46,638 nt of DNA from JBDHTS01 sp044220535 (GTDB taxonomy: Bacteria > Pseudomonadota > Alphaproteobacteria > Micavibrionales > Micavibrionaceae). The position numbers and the translations under genes are program-made. Position 1 is the first letter of the stretch. Every line of letters starts with the position of its first letter. The notes under the pieces are model-generated. The model saw only the letters and a list, made by a program, of their open reading frames with translations. It was not told where the DNA came from and did no database searches. The stretch lies in contig JBGAQU010000009.1 of assembly GCA_044220535.1 (NCBI GenBank), positions 1-46,638 on the forward strand, in the 5' to 3' direction. This document shows positions 32,401 to 39,966 of the stretch, one piece after another.

Positions 32401-33059
32401 GTCGTTGTGCCCGTACCGTCATCAAGGGTCAGGCCGCCTGTGAACGTTGCGTTACCAAATACGTTCAGGGTCGCGTTGGAACCAGCCGTTGAACCGCCTG
32501 CCAGCGTTGTCGCGCCCGTAACTTCCAGATCGCTGTTCACATCAAGGGAAACCACTTTCGCGGCGCTCGATTCGTTGTTGGTGACGTTCAGCGTACCGCC
32601 GATTTTGGAAGCGCCGGTGAATGTCGTTGCGTTCGCGCTGTTGTCTACGTCAAGGTTGGCGATCAAAACGTTGCCGCCCAAATTGACGGAAGCGAAGTTC
32701 GCGGTGAAGTCGGCAACGATCGCAGTCGTACCGGAAATCCTGCCGTTCTGAACAGTCAGGTTGCCTGCAACGCCTGCGCCAGAGTTAGTGACTGCGCCAA
32801 CGTTGAAAGTGTTTGTGCCGCTGCCGTCGTTGGAAACGCTGTTGTTTTCAACCGTCAGGGTCACGCCGTTTGTGGTGATATCAACATTGTCGTTCGCTTT
32901 TGCGTTCGAAACGTTGGCGCTGGTCTGGCCACCGGAGCTGGCGAAGACGACCGAGGAACCGGTGGTCAGGTCAGCAGCCTGGGCACTTGCCGCTGCGAAC
33001 GTACCGACAGCCATGACGGCCGTACCGGCGAGCAGAAGCTTTTTAGCATTGAATTTCAT
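29485..33059 (-). pseudogene. large autotransporter adhesin-like protein, split by a 2-base insertion
   Basis: Type V secretion proteins have a signal peptide, a beta-helical passenger and a C-terminal 12-strand beta-barrel. The start is ATG 33059 with an AGGAG Shine-Dalgarno and a signal peptide (MKFNAKKLLLAG..., cleavage near AQA). A long passenger follows, rich in Thr, Ala, Asn, Gly and Val, with many short beta-strand repeats (for example VNTITVSNGTSNSSATF and LTVGTAADTTVSTAN). The barrel begins near residue 930. Near 30152-30155 an extra GA/TC pair interrupts the frame: upstream the frame runs out in PTTPTTPKQTS..., while the correct frame continues DNANNTKTDINSYQIT into the barrel and ends in AAYKF. 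Removing the two bases gives about 1215 residues. It may be a real mutation, a reversible slip or an error. Confidence 0.85.
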
Positions 33060-33310
33060 GTGTTTTCTCCTGAGGATTGATAACATTTTGGTAGGCTTTT
33101 GACCGCCCTTTGACAGAGAGATCGAATTCATTGTTCCCGCGTTTTTGTCATAGAGGCGGCGCGAGAGAATCGCACCACCTGTAGTTTTTTATTTTCTTTA
33201 AGCGACTGTGTACAGGCACAAAATCGTATTTCGGACACAATCTATGATCTTTTTGTCGCATTTGCCCAAAGTTGTGACAAAAAAAACACAGTCATGTCCT
33301 TTTACGAAAA

Positions 33311-33862
33311 TTATGGCTTGATTTTGTCAACGGCCGGACCAAAACCTTTCAGTGACATTATGACATTGAGATATTTTCCATTGGTCGCAGGAATGTTGAT
33401 TTTAAGCTTTTGCGCTTTTTTGAACTCCTCCAGTTTTGACTGCGACAGATCAAGAAACGCAAGGCAGCCTGTCTGATCACAATAACGGACGCGGAACGTA
33501 AATTCTTTCCCTTCATCCAGCTGTATTTTCAAAGGCTGCTCCAGCAGGATACCAAGCGGCATGATCACAACGCCGCGCGGTTCGCCTTTTTTCTCCGGCG
33601 GATAACCAACGGCGAATTCGGCAACCCGGCGCATTTCCTTTTCGCCTTTTTTGGTTATGGCCAGGCGTTGAAACGCCTCACAGTATTTAACAGGCTTGGC
33701 ATTTTTATCGTTCGGGTCTTTCAATGTATCGCAGCGCGTGCTCCAGAATTGGGGTTCAGCCTCTTTCGCATGTGACGCAGACGCCGCCAGAAGGCTTACA
33801 GCCGCCATCATGGAAAAAGCGCCTACATAAAGAACCGCACGCAGGGTGGACATAGTTTTCAT
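33311..33862 (-). CDS. invasion-associated locus B (IalB) family protein
   Basis: A 183-residue periplasmic protein with a signal peptide (cleavage after SHA, about residue 31) and the IalB pattern: WSTRCDTLKDPND, YCEAFQRLAI, then VVIMPLGILLEQPLKIQLDE and FRVRYCDQTGCLAFLDLS (about 122-139). Four cysteines probably form two disulfides. IalB proteins are named for erythrocyte invasion in Bartonella, but relatives occur widely in free-living alphaproteobacteria, so no pathogenic role is implied. The ATG at 33862 was chosen for the signal peptide; the next in-frame ATG is 9 bases later. Confidence 0.85.
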   Translation of the reverse strand: MKTMSTLRAVLYVGAFSMMAAVSLLAASASHAKEAEPQFWSTRCDTLKDPNDKNAKPVKYCEAFQRLAITKKGEKEMRRVAEFAVGYPPEKKGEPRGVVIMPLGILLEQPLKIQLDEGKEFTFRVRYCDQTGCLAFLDLSQSKLEEFKKAQKLKINIPATNGKYLNVIMSLKGFGPAVDKIKP

Positions 33863-34007
33863 CGTCAGAAACCTCGTTGGATTTGTATGGGTGGGGCGAC
33901 CATACAACCCTCTCCCTGAAAAATCGAGGGGTATAATTCAGGATTTGTTTCGCGCTTTTCCAATTCCGCATTATAAGGAATGACCCATTTATAAAAGGAA
34001 TCACCAG

Positions 34008-35591
34008 ATGTCCCAGACCGCCGCACGCCAGCCAGCCGTCGACACCTCCTATGACGAGGTTCTGTATGAAAGCTTCACCTATCCGCAGACACACCCCCAG
34101 CACATTGCCACCATCGGCAGGCTGTTCGGGCTGACGCCGCCGGATCTGGCGACCGCGCGGGTCCTGGAACTGGGCTGTGCCAGCGGCGGCAATCTGTTTT
34201 CCCTCGCCCTCGCCTATCCCAAGGCAAAATTCACCGGCATGGATCTGTCCGCGGAACAGGTCGCGTTGGCCAACAAACATAAAGATGTCCTGGGCCTGAA
34301 AAACATTACTTTCGTCCAGCAGGACATCATGGATTTCGACCTGAAGGCGAATAAAGGCAAATTCGATTACATCATCTGCCACGGCGTGTATTCATGGGTG
34401 CCGGACAATGTGCGGGAAAAAATTCTGGAACTGTGCGATGCCTGCCTGTCCGAACACGGCCTGACCGTCATCAGCTACAACACCCTGCCCGGCTGGAACG
34501 CCGTAAAGTCTCTGCGCGACATGATGCTGTTCCACGTCAAACGCTTTGACAAGCCGGACGAAAAAATCCGCCAGGCGCGCGGCCTGCTGGAATTCCTGCT
34601 GGAAAGCATCCCCAAAGACCGCGTCGGCTATCGCTCGACGATCGAGGAAGAACTGAAACTTCTGAAAGGCGCGAACGATTCATATCTGTTCCACGATCAC
34701 CTGGAAAGCAACAACAACCCGTTTTATTTCCATGAATTCGCCGGTGCGGCAAACGAACACGGCCTGTCCTATGTCGGCGACACCGCCATCACCACTATGT
34801 TCTCCGGCAATCTCGCGCCGCTGGCGATGGAAAAACTGAAAGCGCTGAAAGATATCGTCGAACAGGAACAGTATATCGATTTCATCGCCAACCGCCGGTT
34901 TCGCACCTCGATCCTGTGCCGGAAATCACAGACCATCAACCGTGCGCTGGCACGCGAAAAAATCCTCGATTTCTACTTAAGCACCAGTATGAAGCCGCAG
35001 GATCCGAATGCTGATCCGAAAAAACCAGTCGTCTTCAACACAACGGCCGGCACATTCAACACCACCAATGAAATTTCTTCGGTGCTTTACATGGAACTGG
35101 CCGCCAACGCCAACAGGCCGATCAGGGCGCAGGATCTGATCGACCGGGTGCAGAAAAAACTGAAGATCGGCGAACGAAAAATCGTCGAGGATACTTTGGT
35201 GGACGCGGGCATCCAGCTGGTATTGCGCGGCTTCATCAAAATCCATTTGGACAGCCCTGAATTCACCAGCACGATCAGCAAAAAACCGGTCGCCTTCCCG
35301 CTGGCGCGCTTGCAGGCGGAAACCAACCGCATGGTGAAATGCGTCACCAACGCGCAGCACACAATGGTTGCAACCGACATGTTCGCCAATATGTGCATCG
35401 CCCTTCTGGATGGAACGCGCACGAAAGAGGATCTCGTTGAAACGCTGACGAAAGAAGTCATGTCCGGCGCGATCATCCTGAACCGCGAAAACAAAAAAAT
35501 CACGGATGAACCCGAGGCCCGGACCGAAATCGCCGCCAAGGTTGACCATATCCTGAAAAGCTGTGCGGACCAGGCATTGCTAATTAAATAG
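34008..35591 (+). CDS. class I SAM-dependent methyltransferase with regulatory domain
   Basis: A 527-residue cytoplasmic protein. The N-terminal half is a class I methyltransferase: VLELGCASGGN (52-62) is motif I, FTGMDLSAEQV is motif II, and FDYIICHGVYSWVP is motif IV. The C-terminal half matches the methyltransferase regulatory domain family (PF10119) found in this architecture, ending with a winged-helix-like segment (RTKEDLVETLTKEVM). The acceptor is not known. The following flavoprotein gene is 15 bases downstream and probably co-transcribed. Confidence 0.87.
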   Translation: MSQTAARQPAVDTSYDEVLYESFTYPQTHPQHIATIGRLFGLTPPDLATARVLELGCASGGNLFSLALAYPKAKFTGMDLSAEQVALANKHKDVLGLKNITFVQQDIMDFDLKANKGKFDYIICHGVYSWVPDNVREKILELCDACLSEHGLTVISYNTLPGWNAVKSLRDMMLFHVKRFDKPDEKIRQARGLLEFLLESIPKDRVGYRSTIEEELKLLKGANDSYLFHDHLESNNNPFYFHEFAGAANEHGLSYVGDTAITTMFSGNLAPLAMEKLKALKDIVEQEQYIDFIANRRFRTSILCRKSQTINRALAREKILDFYLSTSMKPQDPNADPKKPVVFNTTAGTFNTTNEISSVLYMELAANANRPIRAQDLIDRVQKKLKIGERKIVEDTLVDAGIQLVLRGFIKIHLDSPEFTSTISKKPVAFPLARLQAETNRMVKCVTNAQHTMVATDMFANMCIALLDGTRTKEDLVETLTKEVMSGAIILNRENKKITDEPEARTEIAAKVDHILKSCADQALLIK

Positions 35592-35606
35592 AGGAGATGC
35601 AGATTG

Positions 35607-36785
35607 ATGTGCGCAGATATCGTCATCGTCAGCGGTGGACCGGTTGGACGCTGGACAGCCATACAGATCAAGAAACGCAACCCCGATCTCAATGTAGAAA
35701 TCTACGAACGCCATCCTGAATACCAGCGGGATCATATGATGAGCATCCGCCGTACGTCATTGACACGCTACAGCAAGCGTACGGGCAATGCGCTGGAGAA
35801 TGAATTATACAGCCGTATCTCGCTCGCCAACAATACGGCGGCGGCGCTGGATGCACTCGCCGAACTGCGCTCTGTCACTCATATTCGTACAAAGGATTTC
35901 GAGGATATATTAACAGATCATTGCGCAAAGCTGGGTATCAATACTACCTACAAAAAAATTGAAACGCCGCAGGATGTCATGCACTGCCACCCTGAATGCA
36001 GCATATTCATTGCTGCCGATGGTGCGCGCAGCGCGATGCGCACTGCCCTTCTCGGTGAAGATAGCGTGGTAAAACGCGACCTTCTGCATTCCGTCGACGT
36101 CAAATACGATGTGCAAGGCCAGGCAGAATATCTGAAAGAACCGACCTATAATAAAATCGACATGGTCGTCGTGGAAACCATCGGGCGTGAGGAAAACGGC
36201 GCCAGCCCCGTTGCCCTGCGCTTTCTCGTGGATGAAGAAACATATAATAACATTCCAGATGCCACGTTTAAAAAGCCGCTTCTGCCTAAGGAAACGACAC
36301 CGGAATTTAATTATAAGCTCCGTCAGTTCCAGAATTTTCGTCAGCAATTCACCGGCGAAGATCGCGTGCCGGATTCCGAACGCATCACCAAAATCAAACT
36401 GTCGCAATACGCCTCGAAAAAATTCGCCGTAACCGTGGATGATGAAACGCGTAAGGCCGGATGGTTTTTCGTTGGCGATGCGGCTATGGGCCTGCCTTTC
36501 TACCGCTCCATCAATTCCGGCCTGTTGCTGGGTTCGCAACTGGGCGCGATTATTGCCGGCAATGATTTTTCACCGCAATTGAAAACGCAGGCCTATAACG
36601 CCCTGCGCCCCTTCAAACTGGCCCGCGAATTCGGCACTGTGGCGGCAAAACTCTCGGGATTAAACGCTTACAGGCACTATGTTCGCCCCGTGCTGCGTGC
36701 CGCTGCAATTGCAGGTGCCGTAGGAATCGTTTTGCCGATTGCGGCTGTGGTAATGACCATTAATCCGCGCGCACGCCTGATGTAA
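35607..36785 (+). CDS. FAD-dependent oxidoreductase/monooxygenase-like, C-terminal membrane anchor
   Basis: A 392-residue flavoprotein. The N-terminus has the Rossmann motif as VSGGPVGRWTA (about 8-18; the first Gly of GxGxxG is Ser), then the EIYER strand end. The middle carries FIAADGARSAMR (NADPH/FAD DG motif, about 132-143), and FFVGDAAMGLPFYRSINSG (about 289-307) is the GD motif of the PHBH/monooxygenase class. A C-terminal hydrophobic helix (about 362-382) suggests membrane attachment. GAGGAG precedes the ATG at 35607. The substrate is unknown. It is preceded closely by the methyltransferase, suggesting a shared small-molecule modification pathway, which is only an inference. Confidence 0.82.
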   Translation: MCADIVIVSGGPVGRWTAIQIKKRNPDLNVEIYERHPEYQRDHMMSIRRTSLTRYSKRTGNALENELYSRISLANNTAAALDALAELRSVTHIRTKDFEDILTDHCAKLGINTTYKKIETPQDVMHCHPECSIFIAADGARSAMRTALLGEDSVVKRDLLHSVDVKYDVQGQAEYLKEPTYNKIDMVVVETIGREENGASPVALRFLVDEETYNNIPDATFKKPLLPKETTPEFNYKLRQFQNFRQQFTGEDRVPDSERITKIKLSQYASKKFAVTVDDETRKAGWFFVGDAAMGLPFYRSINSGLLLGSQLGAIIAGNDFSPQLKTQAYNALRPFKLAREFGTVAAKLSGLNAYRHYVRPVLRAAAIAGAVGIVLPIAAVVMTINPRARLM

Positions 36786-36794
36786 GCAATAAAA

Positions 36795-37490
36795 ATGCAA
36801 AACTTTACCAAACACCTGTCCCAAAATCCGGTCTTATCCATTGGCATCGCCCTTTGCCTGGCCGGGTTTTTTATTTTTGGAAAACTGGTCAGCGAAATTC
36901 TGGAAGGCGAAAGCCACGTCATTGATACCGCCATTATCCTGTTTATGCGCGATCCCGGCGACCATGCAAACCCGTGGGGTCCCGGATGGTTTCAGGAAAT
37001 GATGCGTGATTTCACCGGTCTTGGCGGCATCGGCGTTCTGTCCCTGATCACTGTAGCGTCCGCGATTTACCTGATGGTCATGAAAAAACGCGGCCTGGCT
37101 GTTTACGTCCTCGCCTCTGTTGGTTCAGGCATCCTGCTCAGCAACCTTCTGAAACATCACTTCAACCGCCCGCGCCCCGACCTCGTGCCCCACGACTCTA
37201 TCGTCTATACAGCCAGCCTGCCTAGCGGCCACGCCATGATGTCCGCCATTGTCTACCTGACCCTCGGTGCCCTGCTTGCCGAAATCCACAAGCATAACGG
37301 CCTGAAACTCTATTTCATGGGCCTCGCCGTCATCATCACCGTCCTGATCGGCATCAGCCGCGTCTATCTCGGCGTCCACTGGCCCAGCGACGTCCTGGCC
37401 GGTTGGCTGGCGGGCGGATCCTGGGCGCTGATGTTCTGGCTGATTCTCAAGACACAACAAGCAAAATCTACAAAAGAAGGATACAAATGA
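36795..37490 (+). CDS. PAP2 superfamily phosphatase
   Basis: PAP2 enzymes dephosphorylate lipid or undecaprenyl phosphates at the inner membrane. The 231-residue protein has about five membrane helices and the three catalytic motifs: K-x6-RP as KHHFNRPRP (120-128), PSGH (143-146) and SR-x5-H-xx-D as SRVYLGVHWPSD (188-199). It overlaps the next gene by 4 bases (ATGA). Confidence 0.93.
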   Translation: MQNFTKHLSQNPVLSIGIALCLAGFFIFGKLVSEILEGESHVIDTAIILFMRDPGDHANPWGPGWFQEMMRDFTGLGGIGVLSLITVASAIYLMVMKKRGLAVYVLASVGSGILLSNLLKHHFNRPRPDLVPHDSIVYTASLPSGHAMMSAIVYLTLGALLAEIHKHNGLKLYFMGLAVIITVLIGISRVYLGVHWPSDVLAGWLAGGSWALMFWLILKTQQAKSTKEGYK

Positions 37491-38223
37491 GAGTCCTTAT
37501 CAATAAAGTGCCGGAGGTTACGCTCGCCTTCTGGATCATCAAAATCATGGCCACGACCGTCGGCGAAACTGGCGCGGATTTCCTGATCTTCAACCTTCGT
37601 CTGGGATTGACAGTCACATCTGCCCTGATGGCCGTCCTGCTGGCGGCGGCGCTGTTTATACAGATCCGTGCGGCAAAATATATACCGTGGATCTATTGGC
37701 TGGCGGTCGTGATGATCAGCATCGTGGGTACGCTTATCACGGACAATCTCACCGATAATTTTGAAGTGCCGCTGACGGTTTCCACCGCAATATTCAGCGT
37801 CGCGCTGGCTGCAACCTTTGTATGCTGGTATATCAGCGAAAAAACCTTGTCCATCCACACGGTCTACACCCGTAAACGGGAAATGTTCTACTGGGCGGCC
37901 ATTCTTTTTACATTCGCACTGGGCACGGCTGCGGGCGATCTGGCGTCCGAAGACTGGAATTTGGGCTACGCCATATCCGGCATGATTTTCGGCGCCATGA
38001 TCGCCGCCATCACCATGGCCTATTATGTTTTCAAACTGAACCCCGTTCTGGCCTTCTGGCTTGCCTATATCCTGACCCGCCCCTTCGGCGCATCATTCGG
38101 CGATTACCTCTCGCAGCCCGCCTCAAACGGCGGACTGGGCTTCGGCGCAATCACGACAAGCTTTGCGTTTCTGGTTTTGATTTTAGGCTTGGTGACATTC
38201 TTGACCATCCGGCAAAAAGCGAA

Positions 38224-38245
<22 letters not shown>
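37487..38245 (+). CDS. COG4705-like membrane protein, tail overlaps tRNA-Thr
   Basis: A 252-residue protein with about eight membrane helices, matching the COG4705 'uncharacterised membrane-anchored protein' pattern. It begins KVPEVTLAFWIIKIMATTVGETGAD, written in two repeats: the first at about 5-29 and a weaker FYWAAILFTFALGTAAGDLA repeat at about 126-145. The start overlaps the PAP2 stop (ATGA). The last 22 bases, encoding the end of the tail, lie inside the tRNA-Thr gene on the opposite strand. Confidence 0.82.
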
Positions 38246-38298
<53 letters not shown>

Positions 38299-38470
38299 GT
38301 GCTTGAAAGCGCCCATACGTCTAACGTATCCAAACAGGGCTGTCCAGCGTTTCCGGAAAGGTTTTACGCAATTTTTAACGCCCAATCCGGCTAAAACGCT
38401 GGCGCAGCCGGCCGGTTTTTTATATACCTTGTCAGGATCTAACAGTTTTGCCCCTTTAAAGGCCTTTTGA

Positions 38471-38617
38471 ATGTCCGACCCGGTTCAGCGGCAGCAAAAA
38501 CTCACCAAACGCGCCGAAGCGCTGCGGAAGAACCTGCAACGCCGGAAAGCGCAGCAAAATCAACAAGTCACACCAAAATCTGAAGCCGACAGGAAAGACA
38601 AAAATGGACAGCATTGA
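38471..38617 (+). CDS. small basic protein upstream of dcd, 48 residues
   Basis: The frame from ATG 38471 to TGA 38615-38617 encodes 48 residues, very rich in Lys, Arg and Gln (QRQQKLTKRAEALRKNLQ, then RRKAQQNQQ). The -LRxNLxRRKAQ- pattern recalls a small basic protein conserved near core genes of alphaproteobacteria. It overlaps dcd by 14 bases, so translation may be coupled. No Shine-Dalgarno is obvious. It is short enough to be missed by usual gene callers. Confidence 0.5.
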   Translation: MSDPVQRQQKLTKRAEALRKNLQRRKAQQNQQVTPKSEADRKDKNGQH

Positions 38618-39278
38618 AAAAAGACGCATTCCGCCGGTTTTCTCCATGCCGGAAACCGAACCCAAGGGCCCCATCCTGTCCGCCAACCCTGTCCTGGTGG
38701 AATCCCCTGCTCTGACAGCAGCACCCGGCATCATGCCCGACCATTGGATCAGGGAAGAGGCCGAAAAACGCCGGATGATCGAGCCCTTCGTTGAGAAACA
38801 GAAACGGGGCGGCTCGATATCATACGGCCTGTCTTCCTACGGTTACGATGCGCGCTGCTCCGATGAATTCATGATCTTCACCAATGTCGACAACGCCATC
38901 GTCGACCCAAAGAATTTTTCCAACCAGAGTTTCGTGGAGCGCAAGACCGATATCTGCGTGATTCCCCCGAACAGCTTCGTCCTGACTCGCACGGTCGAAT
39001 ATTTCCGCATCCCGAAGGATGTGCTGGTCATCTGCCTTGGCAAATCCACCTATGCCCGCTGTGGCCTGATCGTCAACGTCACCCCACTGGAACCCGGATG
39101 GGAAGGCCATGTCACCCTTGAAATCTCCAACACCACGCCCCTGCCCGCAAAAGTTTACGCCAACGAAGGCGTCGCCCAGTTCCTGTTCTTCAAAGGCTCC
39201 TCACCCTGCGAAACCACCTACGCCGACAGGTCAGGCAAATATATGGGCCAGCAGGGCGTGACGCTGCCAAGGCTCTAA
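38604..39278 (+). CDS. dcd: dCTP deaminase, with N-terminal extension
   Basis: Dcd deaminates dCTP to dUTP for thymidylate supply. The core, starting IMPDHWIREEAEK (residue 43), contains LSSYGYDARCSDEFMIF, the region FVLTRTVEYFRIP, the catalytic stretch STYARCGLIVNVTPLEPGWEG with the Arg and Glu of the active site, and the C-terminal YMGQQGVTLPRL. From the ATG at 38604, which has an AGGAAAG Shine-Dalgarno, the protein is 224 residues and carries a 43-residue Pro-rich extension (ending AAPGI) before the normal start. The normal-length alternative starts at the ATG at 38733, which lacks a Shine-Dalgarno. Confidence 0.92.
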   Translation: MDSIEKRRIPPVFSMPETEPKGPILSANPVLVESPALTAAPGIMPDHWIREEAEKRRMIEPFVEKQKRGGSISYGLSSYGYDARCSDEFMIFTNVDNAIVDPKNFSNQSFVERKTDICVIPPNSFVLTRTVEYFRIPKDVLVICLGKSTYARCGLIVNVTPLEPGWEGHVTLEISNTTPLPAKVYANEGVAQFLFFKGSSPCETTYADRSGKYMGQQGVTLPRL

Positions 39279-39283
39279 CATTT

Positions 39284-39315
39284 TTCCCTCTCACCCGCTT
39301 GCGGGGGAGAGGGAA
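39284..39315. terminator. palindrome after dcd, family 2, possible terminator
   Basis: CCCTCTC (39286-39292) pairs with GAGAGGG (39307-39313), and CCCGC (39294-39298) with GCGGG (39301-39305), with a single mismatch between the two stem parts. It lies just beyond the dcd stop. Similar in core to the palindrome in the zapE tail. Confidence 0.6.
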
Positions 39316-39327
39316 TAATAGGTATTG

Positions 39328-39807
39328 CTACGGAATCTTACAGCTTATAAGCCGCGTTCCATCTCTTAATTTCCCGAGCTGTTGGCTGCTTATCTTCCGC
39401 GACGGGGCATTCAAATGCATCAAGCCTGACAAAAGGCGTTTCCATGAAACTCCCATCTTCCATACTTGCATAAACATCCCTGTCCGTATCTTGGATAACA
39501 TGGGTGACCACAATTTTCTTTTGTCATCCCATTCATGACGGACGGCATCTACGCGGAACAGGTCAATGCTTTCGCGCGTGTCGGCAATTCGGGGATTCTC
39601 CGCGTAATTCAAGCCCCGGACCTGGCTAAAAATTCTTTTGAGGCCCTTCTGCTGCATGGCCGTCAATGTATCAATCTGATCCTGCGGAAGAACGGCTATA
39701 CGGGATCCCAACGCCCTGCGCGAAAAATACCCCGCCAGATAAACAGCGCCATGATCCATTTCAATTGCGGTGTTTTCTGGAATAATCCTTATTGTGGTTA
39801 GAGGCAT
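39328..39807 (-). CDS. hypothetical protein, divergent from murA
   Basis: A 159-residue soluble protein, basic overall, without signal peptide or membrane helix. It starts with an extended strand pattern (MPLTTIRIIPENTAIEMDHG), then has a long helix with a conserved-looking QKGLKRIFSQVRGLN. The ATG at 39807 is preceded by AAGGAGA and a strong promoter on the minus strand, so it is probably real. No family is recognised. It shares its promoter region with the HTH-MurA gene. Confidence 0.6.
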   Translation of the reverse strand: MPLTTIRIIPENTAIEMDHGAVYLAGYFSRRALGSRIAVLPQDQIDTLTAMQQKGLKRIFSQVRGLNYAENPRIADTRESIDLFRVDAVRHEWDDKRKLWSPMLSKIRTGMFMQVWKMGVSWKRLLSGLMHLNAPSRKISSQQLGKLRDGTRLISCKIP

Positions 39808-39838
39808 TTACCATCTCCTTTTTCATATGAATAAGCGC

Positions 39839-39867
39839 ATATAACCAACTTTCAGATTCCATGTCAA
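39839..39867 (-). promoter_or_regulatory. strong promoter of the 159-residue hypothetical
   Basis: On the minus strand TTGACA (39862-39867) is followed by a 17-base spacer and TTATAT (39839-39844). The ATG lies 32 bases beyond the -10. Confidence 0.6.
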
Positions 39868-39899
39868 TCGCATCGACAAAAATCTGATTGAATATAAAT

Positions 39900-39905
39900 T
39901 ATAAT
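39900..39905 (+). promoter_or_regulatory. -10 box of the HTH-murA gene
   Basis: A perfect TATAAT 61 bases upstream of the ATG at 39967. No good -35 at 16-18 bases is seen, so activation by a protein or an extended element is possible. Confidence 0.5.
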
Positions 39906-39914
39906 CTTGCCTTT

Positions 39915-39931
39915 TGCTGAATTTTTCAGCA
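39915..39931. promoter_or_regulatory. operator-like palindrome in the HTH-murA leader
   Basis: TGCTGAA (39915-39921) and TTCAGCA (39925-39931) are exact inverse complements around TTT. The 17-base palindrome starts 10 bases after the TATAAT, so it would cover the start of transcription. Its size and place are typical of a Cro/CI-type operator, which suggests it could be bound by the HTH domain of the gene it precedes. It could also fold as a 7-bp RNA hairpin. Confidence 0.45.
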
Positions 39932-39966
39932 TTGTAGGCTTCTTTATTGATTCCAAAGGATAATCC

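Noticed and set aside
30081..33059. Autotransporter repeats as CRISPR or tandem DNA repeats
   Set aside because: The repetition is at the protein level, with degenerate short strands; no uniform repeat-spacer structure at DNA level.
33060..33310. Promoter of the autotransporter
   Set aside because: Several TTGTGT-like and AT-rich hexamers occur but none gives a credible -35/-10 pair; left unannotated.
33294..33476. 60-residue frame antisense to the IalB-like gene
   Set aside because: No ribosome site and fully overlaps a conserved gene end.
33311..33862. IalB-like protein as a virulence factor
   Set aside because: The family is widespread in non-pathogenic alphaproteobacteria; no other virulence genes are in the window.
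38390..38430. Hairpin with T-run upstream of the small basic protein as a riboswitch or terminator
   Set aside because: Stem is short and imperfect, and no plus-strand gene lies directly upstream that would need termination.
39535..39801. 88-residue plus-strand frame antisense to the 159-residue hypothetical
   Set aside because: The minus-strand gene has a strong promoter and Shine-Dalgarno; this frame has neither.
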